Assembly: GCF_042662125.1 (NCBI RefSeq)
Contig: NZ_JBHSXL010000003.1
Location: forward strand, 124,001 to 188,000
DNA: 64,000 nt
From: Halopenitus salinus
GTDB taxonomy: Archaea > Halobacteriota > Halobacteria > Halobacteriales > Haloferacaceae
Direction: 5' to 3'
Within the stretch, counting starts at the first letter, position 1; every line of letters begins with the position of its first letter. Shown here piece by piece: positions 16,202-25,027 of the stretch. The notes beneath the pieces were generated by a model. It made no database searches. It saw nothing but the letters and a program-made list of their open reading frames with translations, and was not told the origin of the DNA. The translations under genes and the position numbers were made by a program.

Positions 16202-18349
16202 TCACTCCACGATATCTGACCCGCCGGGGGGCAGAAACTCCTGGATCAGGTCCGCGCTCGCGACCTTTCGGACGAACGACTGGTCGCCAAAGCGCTGCTT
16301 GAACTCGCGGTAGACCATCATCGCGGCGTCGTTTTGGGCGTACATTCCGGGCTCCAGCTCGATGCTCGTGGCCACCCGATCGCGGATCGCGGCGGGTGGG
16401 CCGCCGATCACCCGCGTGACGGGTTCACACTGGACCCCGACGGCGACGCGGCAGGGAACGTCCTCGAAGTAGGTCCGGTCGCCGCGGATCGCGAACCCGC
16501 CCTTCTCGAGGTACTCGCCGCTTTCGGGCGTCTTCGAGACCTGATCCGGTTCGACCATGTAGGCGTCGCCGGCGCCGCGACCGTCCTTCCAGTCCGACGA
16601 GTAGGAGACGGCGAACTGCGCGGCCTGCTCCACGCTCGCGTCCGGAAACTCGACCGCCTCCGACGGTTCGGAGGGGCCCGTGGCCTTCAACACCGTGACC
16701 GGGCCGCCGTGGGCCTGCGTGTGGAGGAAGCGGTCGTGGCGGTCCATGTACTTCTTGACGATCTCCTCGTTTTGGTCCGCGTTCCGTCCGCCGATCACGA
16801 GGTAGCCGTCGCTCGTCCGGAACCAGCGGAACCGCTCGTACCAGTCGTCGGTCGTTCGAAGCGGGATCGACGATCGGGCGAGCCAGTCGATCTCGGGCTC
16901 CGATTCGTCTCCGTCATCCTCGTCCGCGTTCGGGCCCTCCTCGCCGGGGGCGCCGTCCGCCGCCTCCCACTCGTCCCGGCGCTCGCGGACGGCCTCGAGT
17001 TCCTCGCGCGTCGACTCGATCGCCTCCCTGGCGCCCGCCTTCTTCCCCTCGATCCGTTTGGCCTCCTGATAGAGCCGGTCGGCGTTCACCTCGACGCCGG
17101 AGGTGGCGTCGAGCTCCACGGTCGTCTCGTCGATCCGAACCGTGACGGTCCCCTCGCTCCCGTCGACGTCCTCGACCGCCTCGGCCGCCTCGATCCCGCG
17201 TTCGGCGCCCTCCTCGAGCGTCTCGGCGATCGCGTCCCACCCGACGCCCTCCTCGCGGGCCGACCGCACCGTCGAGAGCACCTCGTCCACGAGGTCGTAG
17301 TTGGCATAGAGGAGTTCGGCGCGCTCGCGGGTGGCCTCGGCCTGCTCCTCGAAGTCGGCGATCGCGTTCTCCTGCTGTTCGATGATGCGTTTTTGTTTGG
17401 CGATCTCCGCCTCGAAGTCGGGCTTTTCGGGCGCTCCGGCGCCGGTTCCGGAGCCGGATCCCTCGACCGACTCCCCGTCGCCGTCGCGATCGAAGCGGTG
17501 GAAGTACTCGTCGAGGGCCGCGTTGAAGGAGTCGAACCCCTCGCTCGCGAGCCCCTCGTGCTCCTCGAGCGGGAACGGGGTCACGTCGACGACGCGGCCG
17601 TCCTCCTCGTAGACCCGCGGATCGACCGCCCCGGAGCGGAGCTGCTCTGCGATCCGGTCGATCGCGTCGTGGAGGGCGCGGTACTCGTCCTCGCCCGCCT
17701 CCCCGATCCCGAGGGTCTTCTCGACGCCCGCACGCGAACAGACCTCCTCGGCGTAGAGCCCGCCGAGGTTCAACTGCGTGGCCAGGGTCCGAACGACGTC
17801 CGTATCGGAGTCGTTCATGTGGCGTGCGAACGCGTCGAAGGAGACCTCGAGGGGGTTGAGCCGCGAGGCGGGATACTCGTACTGGGCGCCCGGCGCGACC
17901 GTTCGGGACTTCAATCGGACCGTCGAGAGCGCCTGGACGACCTCGCCGGTCTCGTCGAGCACGGCGACGTTCCCCTGCCCGAACAGCTCGGCGACGATCC
18001 GGGTGTCCTCGTCGCCCCGCTCGAACTCGAAGGTGAGGATCCGATCGAACTCGTACTGCTCGACCCCCGCGAAGTCGGCCCCGGACAGCCGGTTTCGGAG
18101 CATCTTCGCGAAGTTCGGGGGCCGACCCGGCGCGTCCGGGACGTGCGCCGCGTCCGCGACGTGGGCGCGCTTGCACTCGTCGACCTCGATCAGCAGCTCG
18201 ACGCGCCCGTGATCGAAGTCCCGGAGCTTGAGCCGCAGCAGGCTCTCGGGATAGAGGTACGCCTTGTCGACCTTCGCGCCCGTGTATCGTCCGAGCTCGG
18301 TGACGAGCGCGCGCAGGTCGATGCTCGACAGTTCCCGTTTCGGTTCCAT
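16202..18349 (-). CDS. rqcH: ribosome rescue protein RqcH (NFACT/Rqc2 family)
   Basis: 715 residues, the usual archaeal length. The N-terminal NFACT-N domain carries the conserved Asp102-Arg103 pair in 'EFDRILTFEFE', the motif required for C-terminal tailing in bacterial RqcH and eukaryotic Rqc2. Long coiled-coil segments occupy about residues 310-360 and 425-470, and the C-terminal NFACT-R domain is seen at 'FRTSDGYLVIGGRNADQNE' and 'HTQAHGGPV'. It binds obstructed large subunits and recruits tRNA to tag stalled chains (established for the family). An acidic insert in the middle ('GPNADEDDGDESEPE') is a halophilic addition. Confidence 0.93.
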   Translation of the reverse strand: MEPKRELSSIDLRALVTELGRYTGAKVDKAYLYPESLLRLKLRDFDHGRVELLIEVDECKRAHVADAAHVPDAPGRPPNFAKMLRNRLSGADFAGVEQYEFDRILTFEFERGDEDTRIVAELFGQGNVAVLDETGEVVQALSTVRLKSRTVAPGAQYEYPASRLNPLEVSFDAFARHMNDSDTDVVRTLATQLNLGGLYAEEVCSRAGVEKTLGIGEAGEDEYRALHDAIDRIAEQLRSGAVDPRVYEEDGRVVDVTPFPLEEHEGLASEGFDSFNAALDEYFHRFDRDGDGESVEGSGSGTGAGAPEKPDFEAEIAKQKRIIEQQENAIADFEEQAEATRERAELLYANYDLVDEVLSTVRSAREEGVGWDAIAETLEEGAERGIEAAEAVEDVDGSEGTVTVRIDETTVELDATSGVEVNADRLYQEAKRIEGKKAGAREAIESTREELEAVRERRDEWEAADGAPGEEGPNADEDDGDESEPEIDWLARSSIPLRTTDDWYERFRWFRTSDGYLVIGGRNADQNEEIVKKYMDRHDRFLHTQAHGGPVTVLKATGPSEPSEAVEFPDASVEQAAQFAVSYSSDWKDGRGAGDAYMVEPDQVSKTPESGEYLEKGGFAIRGDRTYFEDVPCRVAVGVQCEPVTRVIGGPPAAIRDRVATSIELEPGMYAQNDAAMMVYREFKQRFGDQSFVRKVASADLIQEFLPPGGSDIVE

Positions 18350-18413
18350 GGCTGAAGAACACGCGGCGGCCGAAAAGGCGTGTCGTTCCGGGGCCTCCCG
18401 CTCTCGGTTCGAA

Positions 18414-18794
18414 TCAGTCGAACTGCGTGGCGAGGTCCGTCGTCGAGACCATCCCGACGTAGTCGCCGTCGCCGTCGACCACGGGGAGGTGTTTGATCCC
18501 GAAGTTCGTCATCATCGCGGCCGCCTGGGTCAGCTCCTCGGCCGTCGTGATCCGCTCTACCGGGGCGGTCATCGCCTCGCCCACGGTCACCTCGTCGGGA
18601 TCGGAACCGTCCGCGACCGCCTCGACCACGTCCGTCGTGGTGACGATGCCGGCCGAGACGCCGGGAACGAACAGCGCGTTGATGTCGCTATCGCGCATTC
18701 GCGTTGCCGCCTCCCGGAGGGTCGCATGCTCTGGAATCGTCTCCAGCGGCGTCGACATCACGTCGGCGACGAGTATCGGGTCGGTGGTTGCCAT
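18414..18794 (-). CDS. CBS-domain pair protein
   Basis: 126 residues comprising two CBS motifs: 'VADVMSTPLETIPEHATLREAATRMRDSDINALFV' and 'VGEAMTAPVERITTAEELTQAAAMM' ending in 'HLPVVDGDGDYVGMVSTTDLA'. Tandem CBS modules bind adenosine nucleotides and act as energy sensors (family knowledge). There is no attached catalytic domain and no obvious partner, although it lies between rqcH and elp3. Confidence 0.9.
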   Translation of the reverse strand: MATTDPILVADVMSTPLETIPEHATLREAATRMRDSDINALFVPGVSAGIVTTTDVVEAVADGSDPDEVTVGEAMTAPVERITTAEELTQAAAMMTNFGIKHLPVVDGDGDYVGMVSTTDLATQFD

Positions 18795-18873
18795 GGCGGG
18801 ACCAACGGGCGGGTCGGGTTTCCGTGTTTCCCTCCGATCGAACGTGTGATGCGTACAGATCGTCCGACGTGCG

Positions 18874-20589
18874 TCACAGCCGCTTCGAGACGTACGGTCC
18901 GTCCTGGTGGTATCCGAGCTTCCGGCGGTAGTACTGGCGGGCGCCGATCCCCGAGATGATCGCCAGCTTCCGGAATCCGGCGTCCCGCGCGTGCTCCTCG
19001 GCGCGTTCGATCAGCCGGCGTCCGTATCCGCGGTGTTGCCAGCCGTCCCCTGCGTCTCCGGCGGCTTCGCCGATCGCCGCCTCGCTGCCGTAGACGTGAA
19101 GCTCCCGGACGATCGCCGCGTCCTCGAGCTCCCGGCGGACGACGTCGGTCTCCGTGCCCGGCGTGCCGGGCTGGCCCGCAGCGTAGGAGGGGAACCGGAG
19201 CCTGCAGAACCCGACGAGAAGGTCGCGGACCGGATCCTCGAACGAGATGAACTGTTCGGTGCCGCCGGCGACCTCGTACTCCGTGACCGACAGCTCGATC
19301 GCGTCCGGATCGGGATCGGCGTCGTTCATGCCGACCTCCCGGGAGCGGATGTCCCGTATCTCGATGCCGCGCTCCTCGGCGCGCTGTTCGGCGAGCTGTC
19401 GGAGGTTGGACTTCCAGACGCCGGCGTCGATGAAGTCCGCGGGGATGTCGCGCTGGACGCGCTGGAGGCGGGTGTACTCGGGGATCTCGCCCATGACCTC
19501 GGCGATCAGGTCGGCGGCCGTCTCGTTGTCGAGCGGCTCGTACTCGTCGTTGTGCCAGCTGTCGTAGACGCGCGTCCCGCGGACGACGAGCGTCGGATAG
19601 ATCTTCAGGTAGTCGGGGCGCCACTCCGGGCTGTCGAAGAGCTGTCTGAAGTCCTCGAGACACATCTCGCGGGTCATCCCGGGCTGGCCGGGCATCATGT
19701 GGAAGCCGACCTTGAAGCCCGCATCGCGAAGCCGTCGGTTGGCGTCCCGCGAGGCCTGGTTGCCGTGTCCCCGGTGCATCTCGCGGTTGATCCGCTCGTA
19801 GGTCGTCTGCACGCCGACCTCGACCTTCGTTCCGCCGAGATCGAGCATCCGATCGATCTGTTCGGGGTCACACCAGTCGGGCTTCGTCTCGAAGGTCGTC
19901 CCGATGTTTCTGATCTCGTTCGTCTCGTTTTCGGCGATGACGTCCTCGAGGTATCTGAACTCGTACTCGTCGGGGTCCTGGGCGAACGACTCGCCCTCCG
20001 CGGGGTCGGGATCGGACTCGAGGTCGTAGTCGTTCATCGCCTCCAGGGCCCGCCTTACGAACCACTCCTGGTAGTCGTGTGAGCGGGCCGTCATCGTGCC
20101 GCCCATCAGGATGAGCTCCACCTTGTCGACCGGGTGGCCGATCTGGCGGAGCTGTTCGAGCCGCAGGGTGACCTGTCCGTAGGGGTCGTAGTCGTTCTGT
20201 TTGCCACGCGCCGCCGCCGGCTCGTGGCCGGTGTACGACTGCGCGGAGGAGAACTCCGAGGCGGGCCCGCCGGGACAGTAGAGACACTTCCCGTGGGGAC
20301 ACAGCTTCGGCGAGGTCATGATCGCGACCGGCGAGACGCCGGAGGCGGTCCGGACCGGCTTGCGACGGACCACCTCCATGACCTCCTCGCGGCGGTCCTC
20401 GGGCGCGTACTCGAGGATGTCCGTGTTCTTCGGAACCTTCGGCGAGGAGACCGACCCGCAGACGTCGAGTTTCGCGGACTCGAGATCCTCGCGGCCGATC
20501 TCGCCCTCGAGGATCCGGTCTACGAGCTCCCGGCAGGCGGCGGCGAACGCCTCCGAGTTCGCCCCCTCGCCGGATGCGTCGGTACTCAT
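18874..20589 (-). CDS. elp3: tRNA uridine-34 modification enzyme Elp3 (radical SAM/GNAT)
   Basis: 571 residues. The radical-SAM cluster motif C-x4-C-x2-C is seen in 'CPHGKCLYCPGG', followed by typical Elp3 segments 'SYTGHEPAAARGKQNDYDPY' and 'LILMGGTMTAR'. The C-terminal acetyl-CoA-binding GNAT domain has 'HRGYGRRLIERAEEHA' and ends 'YYRRKLGYHQDGPYVSKRL'. The enzyme installs a carboxymethyl group on wobble uridines; archaea do it without the other Elongator subunits (established). It is a single-gene unit. Confidence 0.95.
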   Translation of the reverse strand: MSTDASGEGANSEAFAAACRELVDRILEGEIGREDLESAKLDVCGSVSSPKVPKNTDILEYAPEDRREEVMEVVRRKPVRTASGVSPVAIMTSPKLCPHGKCLYCPGGPASEFSSAQSYTGHEPAAARGKQNDYDPYGQVTLRLEQLRQIGHPVDKVELILMGGTMTARSHDYQEWFVRRALEAMNDYDLESDPDPAEGESFAQDPDEYEFRYLEDVIAENETNEIRNIGTTFETKPDWCDPEQIDRMLDLGGTKVEVGVQTTYERINREMHRGHGNQASRDANRRLRDAGFKVGFHMMPGQPGMTREMCLEDFRQLFDSPEWRPDYLKIYPTLVVRGTRVYDSWHNDEYEPLDNETAADLIAEVMGEIPEYTRLQRVQRDIPADFIDAGVWKSNLRQLAEQRAEERGIEIRDIRSREVGMNDADPDPDAIELSVTEYEVAGGTEQFISFEDPVRDLLVGFCRLRFPSYAAGQPGTPGTETDVVRRELEDAAIVRELHVYGSEAAIGEAAGDAGDGWQHRGYGRRLIERAEEHARDAGFRKLAIISGIGARQYYRRKLGYHQDGPYVSKRL

Positions 20590-20744
20590 GGTGCGTGGAT
20601 CGTCGCGTTTCGAGGATAAGGGTGTCGTTCCGGGGGATCGACCGAACGCGAGTCGTTTCTCGGCGGATCGACCCGGACGGAACGGGCCGGAACCGGTCCG
20701 GTCCGATCCGGGTTGACCGTACCGCTCTCCGCGCGGACCGCGGC

Positions 20745-22988
20745 CTACGCCTGATCCGCGATCGCGGCGATCACGGCGTTTTCGACGGCGTCACGCGCGC
20801 CAGAGAGGAACTCGAGTTTCCCCTCGCGGACGCTCGCCGTCGCGACGTCGGCCTGGGGAGCGATCTCGTCGGCCGCGGCCGCGACCTCGCGAATCGCGAG
20901 ATCGAACGTCGAGCGCACGTACAGCTCGTCGGTTCCGATGCCGAGCGTGACCGTCCGACCGTCCCTGACCCGGCGGTGGAGCTCCTCGACCAAAAGCGCT
21001 TCCGGCGGGAAGTCGTATCGATGGCTGTAGGCGTCCGTGTCGAGGACGGCGAACTCGATCCCGTCCACGTCCTCGGTTCGTAGGTTGGCGCGGGCGGTTT
21101 CGACCTCGATCTCCAGCTTCTCGCGGAACTGCTCTGCGACGTGGGCCGCGAGATCGCCGCCGTCCTCGAAGAGGAGGTCGGTGACGAGTTCACGTTTGTC
21201 CTCGTAGGACTGGTAGTACGCCTCGAGCTCGATGGCCTCCCGCAGCTCCGTCACTCGCTCCGCGTCGTAGCCCGCCGTCCGGGCGAGTTCGACGTAGACG
21301 CCCGGGGTTTCCTCCCAGTAGCTGACCGCCGGGAGGTGCGTGAGGTCCCCGCGGACCTCGTCGTTGACCGTCGCCGCGAGCGAGGAGACGAGCGCGCCCG
21401 TCGAGAGCGTCCCGTCGACGTCCGCGAGCTCCGGCGAGACGAGCGTGTCCGCGGACTCGCGCGTCTCGGGATCGGCGACGGCGGCGTCGATCACGACGGA
21501 GGTGGCGTCATAGACGTCGAGCAGCCCGATCCCGTCGGCCGACTCGACGGTCGAGCCGGTGCCGACGAGCAGGAACAGCGGCAGCTTCTCGTCGTGGCGG
21601 TCCCGGTCCTGCAGCATGCGCGTGACGTCGTTCGTCGCGGCGTCCATCCCGTAGACCGACCCCTCGAGCGGTCGGCGGGTGAAGTAGTGGTAGACCGCGT
21701 CGCGTTTCGAGTGCTCCTCGCGGATGAGCGGAAGCGCCGCGCGCTCGATCGCGGCGCCGGCGACGTATCCGTCCGCACTCGCGGGGTGTCGAACGACGAT
21801 CGGCCGCGATTCGATGACGGCACGCCGGATCGCCTCCGCGGCGTCGAGCAAGGGTTCGGAGAGCGCCTCGACGGTGGCGTCGTCCCCGAGCGCGTCGAGC
21901 GTATCCGGGCGTGCACGCTCCGTGATGGCGTTCGCGAGACGACGTTCGACCGTCTCCGCAGCCTCGTCCTCGAGGATCGCGAGCGCCTCGGTCTCGATCT
22001 GGATCTCCTCGCGACGGCGCTCGACGTCGCCGTGAATGCGGACGACGTCACCGAGCTCGACGGCGGGGTACGCGCGCACACCGGGCTCGACGAAGGCGGC
22101 GACGTCGACGACGCCGGTCTCGTCGCGGACCTCGAAGACGGTCGGTCCGCCGGTCTGTTGGACGCCAACGACCTCGCCCTCGATCTGAACCGACTCATCG
22201 ATACGGTCATCGAGAGTCCCGATCTCGACGCGCTCGCGCTCGTCCTCGATCGGTTCCGAACCCGCGTCGTCGCTCGCGGAAGCGTCCACATCGGTATCGG
22301 TATCAGTATCGGTATCGGTCACTGTAGCGTCCGTGCCGGCCTCGACGGCCTCCTCCGCGGCATCGGACGCGTCAGCGTCCGTATCGGGTTCGACGGCGGC
22401 GGTCGTCGAACCGTCGGTCGTCGGTTCCGCTCGCGCGGCCGGGGCGGTCTCCGATTCGACCTCCTCGGCGGCGTTCCCTTCGGCCGCGGACCCCGCGTCG
22501 GGGCCGCGACCGGAGTTACCGTTTCCCGACTCGTCCCCGCCCGCGTCGTCCGCCGTCGCCTCCACGGAGGCGTCTTCGTCCGCTTGCCCGTCGTCCTCGT
22601 CCGCCTCCGACTCGGGGAGCCGGGACGTCTCGCCCTCCTGGATGAGGGTGCCGCGGAACTCCCGGTCGGACTGGCGGATCGACCAGCCGAGGTCGACGTT
22701 GCCGTTGTCCCGGACGTTCTTGACCCGGACGAACACCGAGTCTCCGGGTTCCCACGACAGCGACTCGAGGCGGCGGTCGAGTTCCGATCGGTGCAACAGG
22801 CCGGTCACGCCGGGCGCGAGGTCCACGAAGACGCCGAAGTCGGCGTAGCCGTCGACCGTGCCGCGGTAGAACCGGTTCGAGACGAGCTGATGCGGGTCGT
22901 CCCCGCGGAAGTCGAACACGACGTCCTCCTGGTGCGACTCACAGATGTGGCCGTCCACGGAGGCGCCACAGATGATGCAGGCTCCCAT
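20745..22988 (-). CDS. RecJ-like DHH phosphoesterase with zinc finger, S1 and OB domains
   Basis: 747 residues from the ATG at 22988; a GTG at 23000 would add four residues. The order seen is: zinc knuckle (residues 1-20: C-x2-C, then C-x2-H), S1 domain ('FYRGTVDGYADFGVFVDL'), an acidic low-complexity linker (about 110-245), an OB-fold ('VQIEGEVVGVQQTGGPTVFEVRDETGVVDVAAFV'), then a degenerate DHH domain ('VVRHPASADGYVAGAAIERA') and a DHHA1-like end. The DHH signature is atypical: 'HPASADGY' where nucleases have H-x-D-x-D-G-x. Haloarchaea carry several RecJ paralogues, of which some associate with GINS or are inactive; this looks like a structural or altered-activity member (inference). Confidence 0.85.
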   Translation of the reverse strand: MGACIICGASVDGHICESHQEDVVFDFRGDDPHQLVSNRFYRGTVDGYADFGVFVDLAPGVTGLLHRSELDRRLESLSWEPGDSVFVRVKNVRDNGNVDLGWSIRQSDREFRGTLIQEGETSRLPESEADEDDGQADEDASVEATADDAGGDESGNGNSGRGPDAGSAAEGNAAEEVESETAPAARAEPTTDGSTTAAVEPDTDADASDAAEEAVEAGTDATVTDTDTDTDTDVDASASDDAGSEPIEDERERVEIGTLDDRIDESVQIEGEVVGVQQTGGPTVFEVRDETGVVDVAAFVEPGVRAYPAVELGDVVRIHGDVERRREEIQIETEALAILEDEAAETVERRLANAITERARPDTLDALGDDATVEALSEPLLDAAEAIRRAVIESRPIVVRHPASADGYVAGAAIERAALPLIREEHSKRDAVYHYFTRRPLEGSVYGMDAATNDVTRMLQDRDRHDEKLPLFLLVGTGSTVESADGIGLLDVYDATSVVIDAAVADPETRESADTLVSPELADVDGTLSTGALVSSLAATVNDEVRGDLTHLPAVSYWEETPGVYVELARTAGYDAERVTELREAIELEAYYQSYEDKRELVTDLLFEDGGDLAAHVAEQFREKLEIEVETARANLRTEDVDGIEFAVLDTDAYSHRYDFPPEALLVEELHRRVRDGRTVTLGIGTDELYVRSTFDLAIREVAAAADEIAPQADVATASVREGKLEFLSGARDAVENAVIAAIADQA

Positions 22989-23173
22989 TTGTTCCCACAC
23001 AACCCCTCCCGCCTAAAACGGTTGTCGAAAGCACGCCGGGACGAACGCGATCGCCGCTCGTCCCCGTCGCGTGTCGCCACCCACCGTCCAAATGCTGATC
23101 CGACATACCCCGACGATCGGGGGACGAACCGGCGAAACGACCAAGGCGATCGCCGACCGACGACGGACGTTCC

Positions 23174-23860
23174 ATGTCCATCCTTCACACGGAGGCCGTC
23201 GACCGGATCCTCAAGTTGACGGCCCCCGAGTCCGACGCGGTCCGCGAGGAGATGGAGGCTCGTGCCGATCGCGAGAGGTTCCCGACCGTCGGTCCGGAGG
23301 TCGGCGCGTTCCTCCGGCTCTGCGTTCGAATGCGGGGGGTGTCCTCGGCCATCGAGTTCGGATCCGGCTTCGGCTACTCGGCCTATTGGATGGCCCCCGC
23401 GATCGGGTCCGACGGTCGGATCGTTCTCACGGAGTTCGACGCGGACGAACTCGAGCAGGCCCGCGACTACTTCGAGCGCGGCGGCCTCGAAGACCGGGCG
23501 ACCTTCGAGCACGGGGACGCGCTCGAGATCGTGGAGCGGTACGACGGCCCCTTCGATCTGGTCCTGCTCGACCACGAAACCAGCAGATACGTCGAGGGGT
23601 TCGAGGCGGTTCGGGGAAAGCTCTCGGAGAACGCCGTCGTGATCGCCGACAACGTCCTCCACACGGGGGCCGTTCGACCGGACGATCTGGTCGACGCCCT
23701 CGAGGGGGAAAGTCGGGTCTCGGAGTCGGAACGTTCGACGTCGAAACACCCCTCGCTCGAGGGCGCGGTCGCGTACCTCGAGCACGTTCGCTCGGATCCC
23801 GACTTCGAGACCGCGGTCGTGCCGCTCGGCGACGGGCTCGTCGTTTCGGTTCGGCTCTAG
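23174..23860 (+). CDS. class I SAM-dependent O-methyltransferase
   Basis: 228 residues. The SAM-binding motif I is 'AIEFGSGFGYSAYWMAPAI', followed by 'LTEFDADELEQARDYFERGG' (motif post-I acidic residue) and 'FDLVLLDHE', the metal-type aspartate position of the catechol/caffeoyl-CoA O-methyltransferase family. 'VVIADNVLHTG' matches the family's 'DNvLw.G' motif. Its substrate is unknown. The TAG stop shares the palindrome ctag at 23857-23860 with the stop of the convergent Yip1-family gene. Confidence 0.88.
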   Translation: MSILHTEAVDRILKLTAPESDAVREEMEARADRERFPTVGPEVGAFLRLCVRMRGVSSAIEFGSGFGYSAYWMAPAIGSDGRIVLTEFDADELEQARDYFERGGLEDRATFEHGDALEIVERYDGPFDLVLLDHETSRYVEGFEAVRGKLSENAVVIADNVLHTGAVRPDDLVDALEGESRVSESERSTSKHPSLEGAVAYLEHVRSDPDFETAVVPLGDGLVVSVRL

Positions 23861-24474
23861 AACACGATCCGCAGGGACGCGAGCGCGCGGTACCCCACCC
23901 AGAAGCCGATCAGCGCCGGCGGGATGGAGGCGAGCACGGCTCGAACCCACGAGAACCCGTGGACGGTCCGAAATCCGACGACGAGAAGCGCGGTGGCGTA
24001 GATCGCACACGCGATCCGCACCGCCGGGATCGGCGGCCCGGCCAGCGCGAACGGTGCCGAGGCGTACGCGATCGTCTGGACGGTCTCGCTCACGCCGCCG
24101 CGATCGCCGAACCCGATCCCCCCCGACTCCGTCCGCCGGAGGCTCGCGAGGATCACGGAAAGGACCGCCGTAACCGCCGTCAGATGCAATCCGACGGGCG
24201 CGCCGAGGACGGCGACGATGAGCAGCGTGACCGCCGCGGAGGCGAGATTCGATCCCGCGATCGAGGGGATGACGGCCGGGTCGGCGACCATCCAACCGCC
24301 CGTGAACGCCGCCGCGACGACGATCGCGAAGGTCAATCCGGGCGCCTGATCGCCGGGGCTCACCCCGTGTCGGAAGAACCGCGCGGGCCGAACGAGCACC
24401 TCCACCCACGCGCGAGCGAGCCCGCGCGGCCCCCGGTCGCGTCCGCCCTCGGGGTTTTCGATCCACGTCGTCAC
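23857..24474 (-). CDS. Yip1-family integral membrane protein
   Basis: 205 residues with about five hydrophobic segments. A hydrophilic, positively charged N-terminus ('MTTWIENPEGGRDRG') is followed by 'VLVRPARFFRHGVSPGDQAPGLTFAIVV', which matches the start of the Yip1/YIF1 fold ('P..ff..l.....g...p...f'). Archaeal members are widespread in haloarchaea with no proven role. It is convergent with, and overlaps by four bases, the methyltransferase gene. Confidence 0.8.
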   Translation of the reverse strand: MTTWIENPEGGRDRGPRGLARAWVEVLVRPARFFRHGVSPGDQAPGLTFAIVVAAAFTGGWMVADPAVIPSIAGSNLASAAVTLLIVAVLGAPVGLHLTAVTAVLSVILASLRRTESGGIGFGDRGGVSETVQTIAYASAPFALAGPPIPAVRIACAIYATALLVVGFRTVHGFSWVRAVLASIPPALIGFWVGYRALASLRIVF

Positions 24475-24545
24475 GCCCGGCAGTCGGAGGGTCGCACGTA
24501 GAACGATTGCGGTTCGAGTCCGTATCGATCACCGGCTGTGCCCGG

Positions 24546-24588
24546 ATTCGTCAACGACACCGGGACTCATTCGTCAACGACACCGGGA
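24546..24588. repeat. 20-bp direct duplication
   Basis: Two perfect copies of attcgtcaacgacaccggga at 24546-24565 and 24569-24588, separated by 3 bases. They lie between the Yip1-family gene's promoter side and the end of the small gene at 24609. Confidence 0.85.
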
Positions 24589-24608
24589 ACAACCGGCTAC
24601 GCCGACGT

Positions 24609-24914
24609 CTATTCGTCGCTGGGGCCATCGCCGCCGTTCGCCGCCTCGGATGCCCCGCTCGATCCGTTTCCGGCGTCGGCCGGACCGCCCTCGCCGCCGC
24701 CGGGCGTGAGATCGCGGATGGTCTCGCCGAGCCCGCCGTCACCGGGGGAGAACGATCGGATCGCGTCGTGGATGTCGCCCACGAAGTCGGGAACCGCCGA
24801 CGGGAGATCCGAGGGCGGTCCCGCGAGCGCGACCGCGTCTGCGAGGCCGTTCGTCCACGTCGCGGCGAACTCGTTCGTCAACGCTACCAGCAGGGTCGGA
24901 TCGGTTTCGAACAT
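24609..24914 (-). CDS. small acidic haloarchaeal protein, unknown function
   Basis: 101 residues. The N-terminal 60 residues are amphipathic and helical ('LLVALTNEFAATWTNGLADAVALAG', 'VPDFVGDIHDAIRSFSP'), and the last 40 are low-complexity Gly/Ser/Ala/Asp. No recognised domain. The coding bias (GC-rich third positions, acidic product) supports a real gene. It is preceded by a 100-base AT-rich region with an inverted repeat. Confidence 0.6.
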   Translation of the reverse strand: MFETDPTLLVALTNEFAATWTNGLADAVALAGPPSDLPSAVPDFVGDIHDAIRSFSPGDGGLGETIRDLTPGGGEGGPADAGNGSSGASEAANGGDGPSDE

Positions 24915-24964
24915 TGCACTCGACCATGTGTCCGGAGGGGTAATGAGGGGTCGAGTTTCTCAAC

Positions 24965-25019
24965 CCGGATTTAGCCGAATATACGCTATGTGGGGCGTAA
25001 CACGACGTTTTAAATCCGG
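24965..25019. repeat. inverted repeat between fen and the small upstream gene
   Basis: Perfect 9-base arms ccggattta (24965-24973) and taaatccgg (25011-25019) flank 37 bases of AT-richer DNA. It sits after the fen stop codon (25028) on the minus strand. It may act as a stem-loop in the fen 3' end or as an operator for the next gene; both are inference. Confidence 0.6.
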
Positions 25020-25027
25020 CTTAACCG

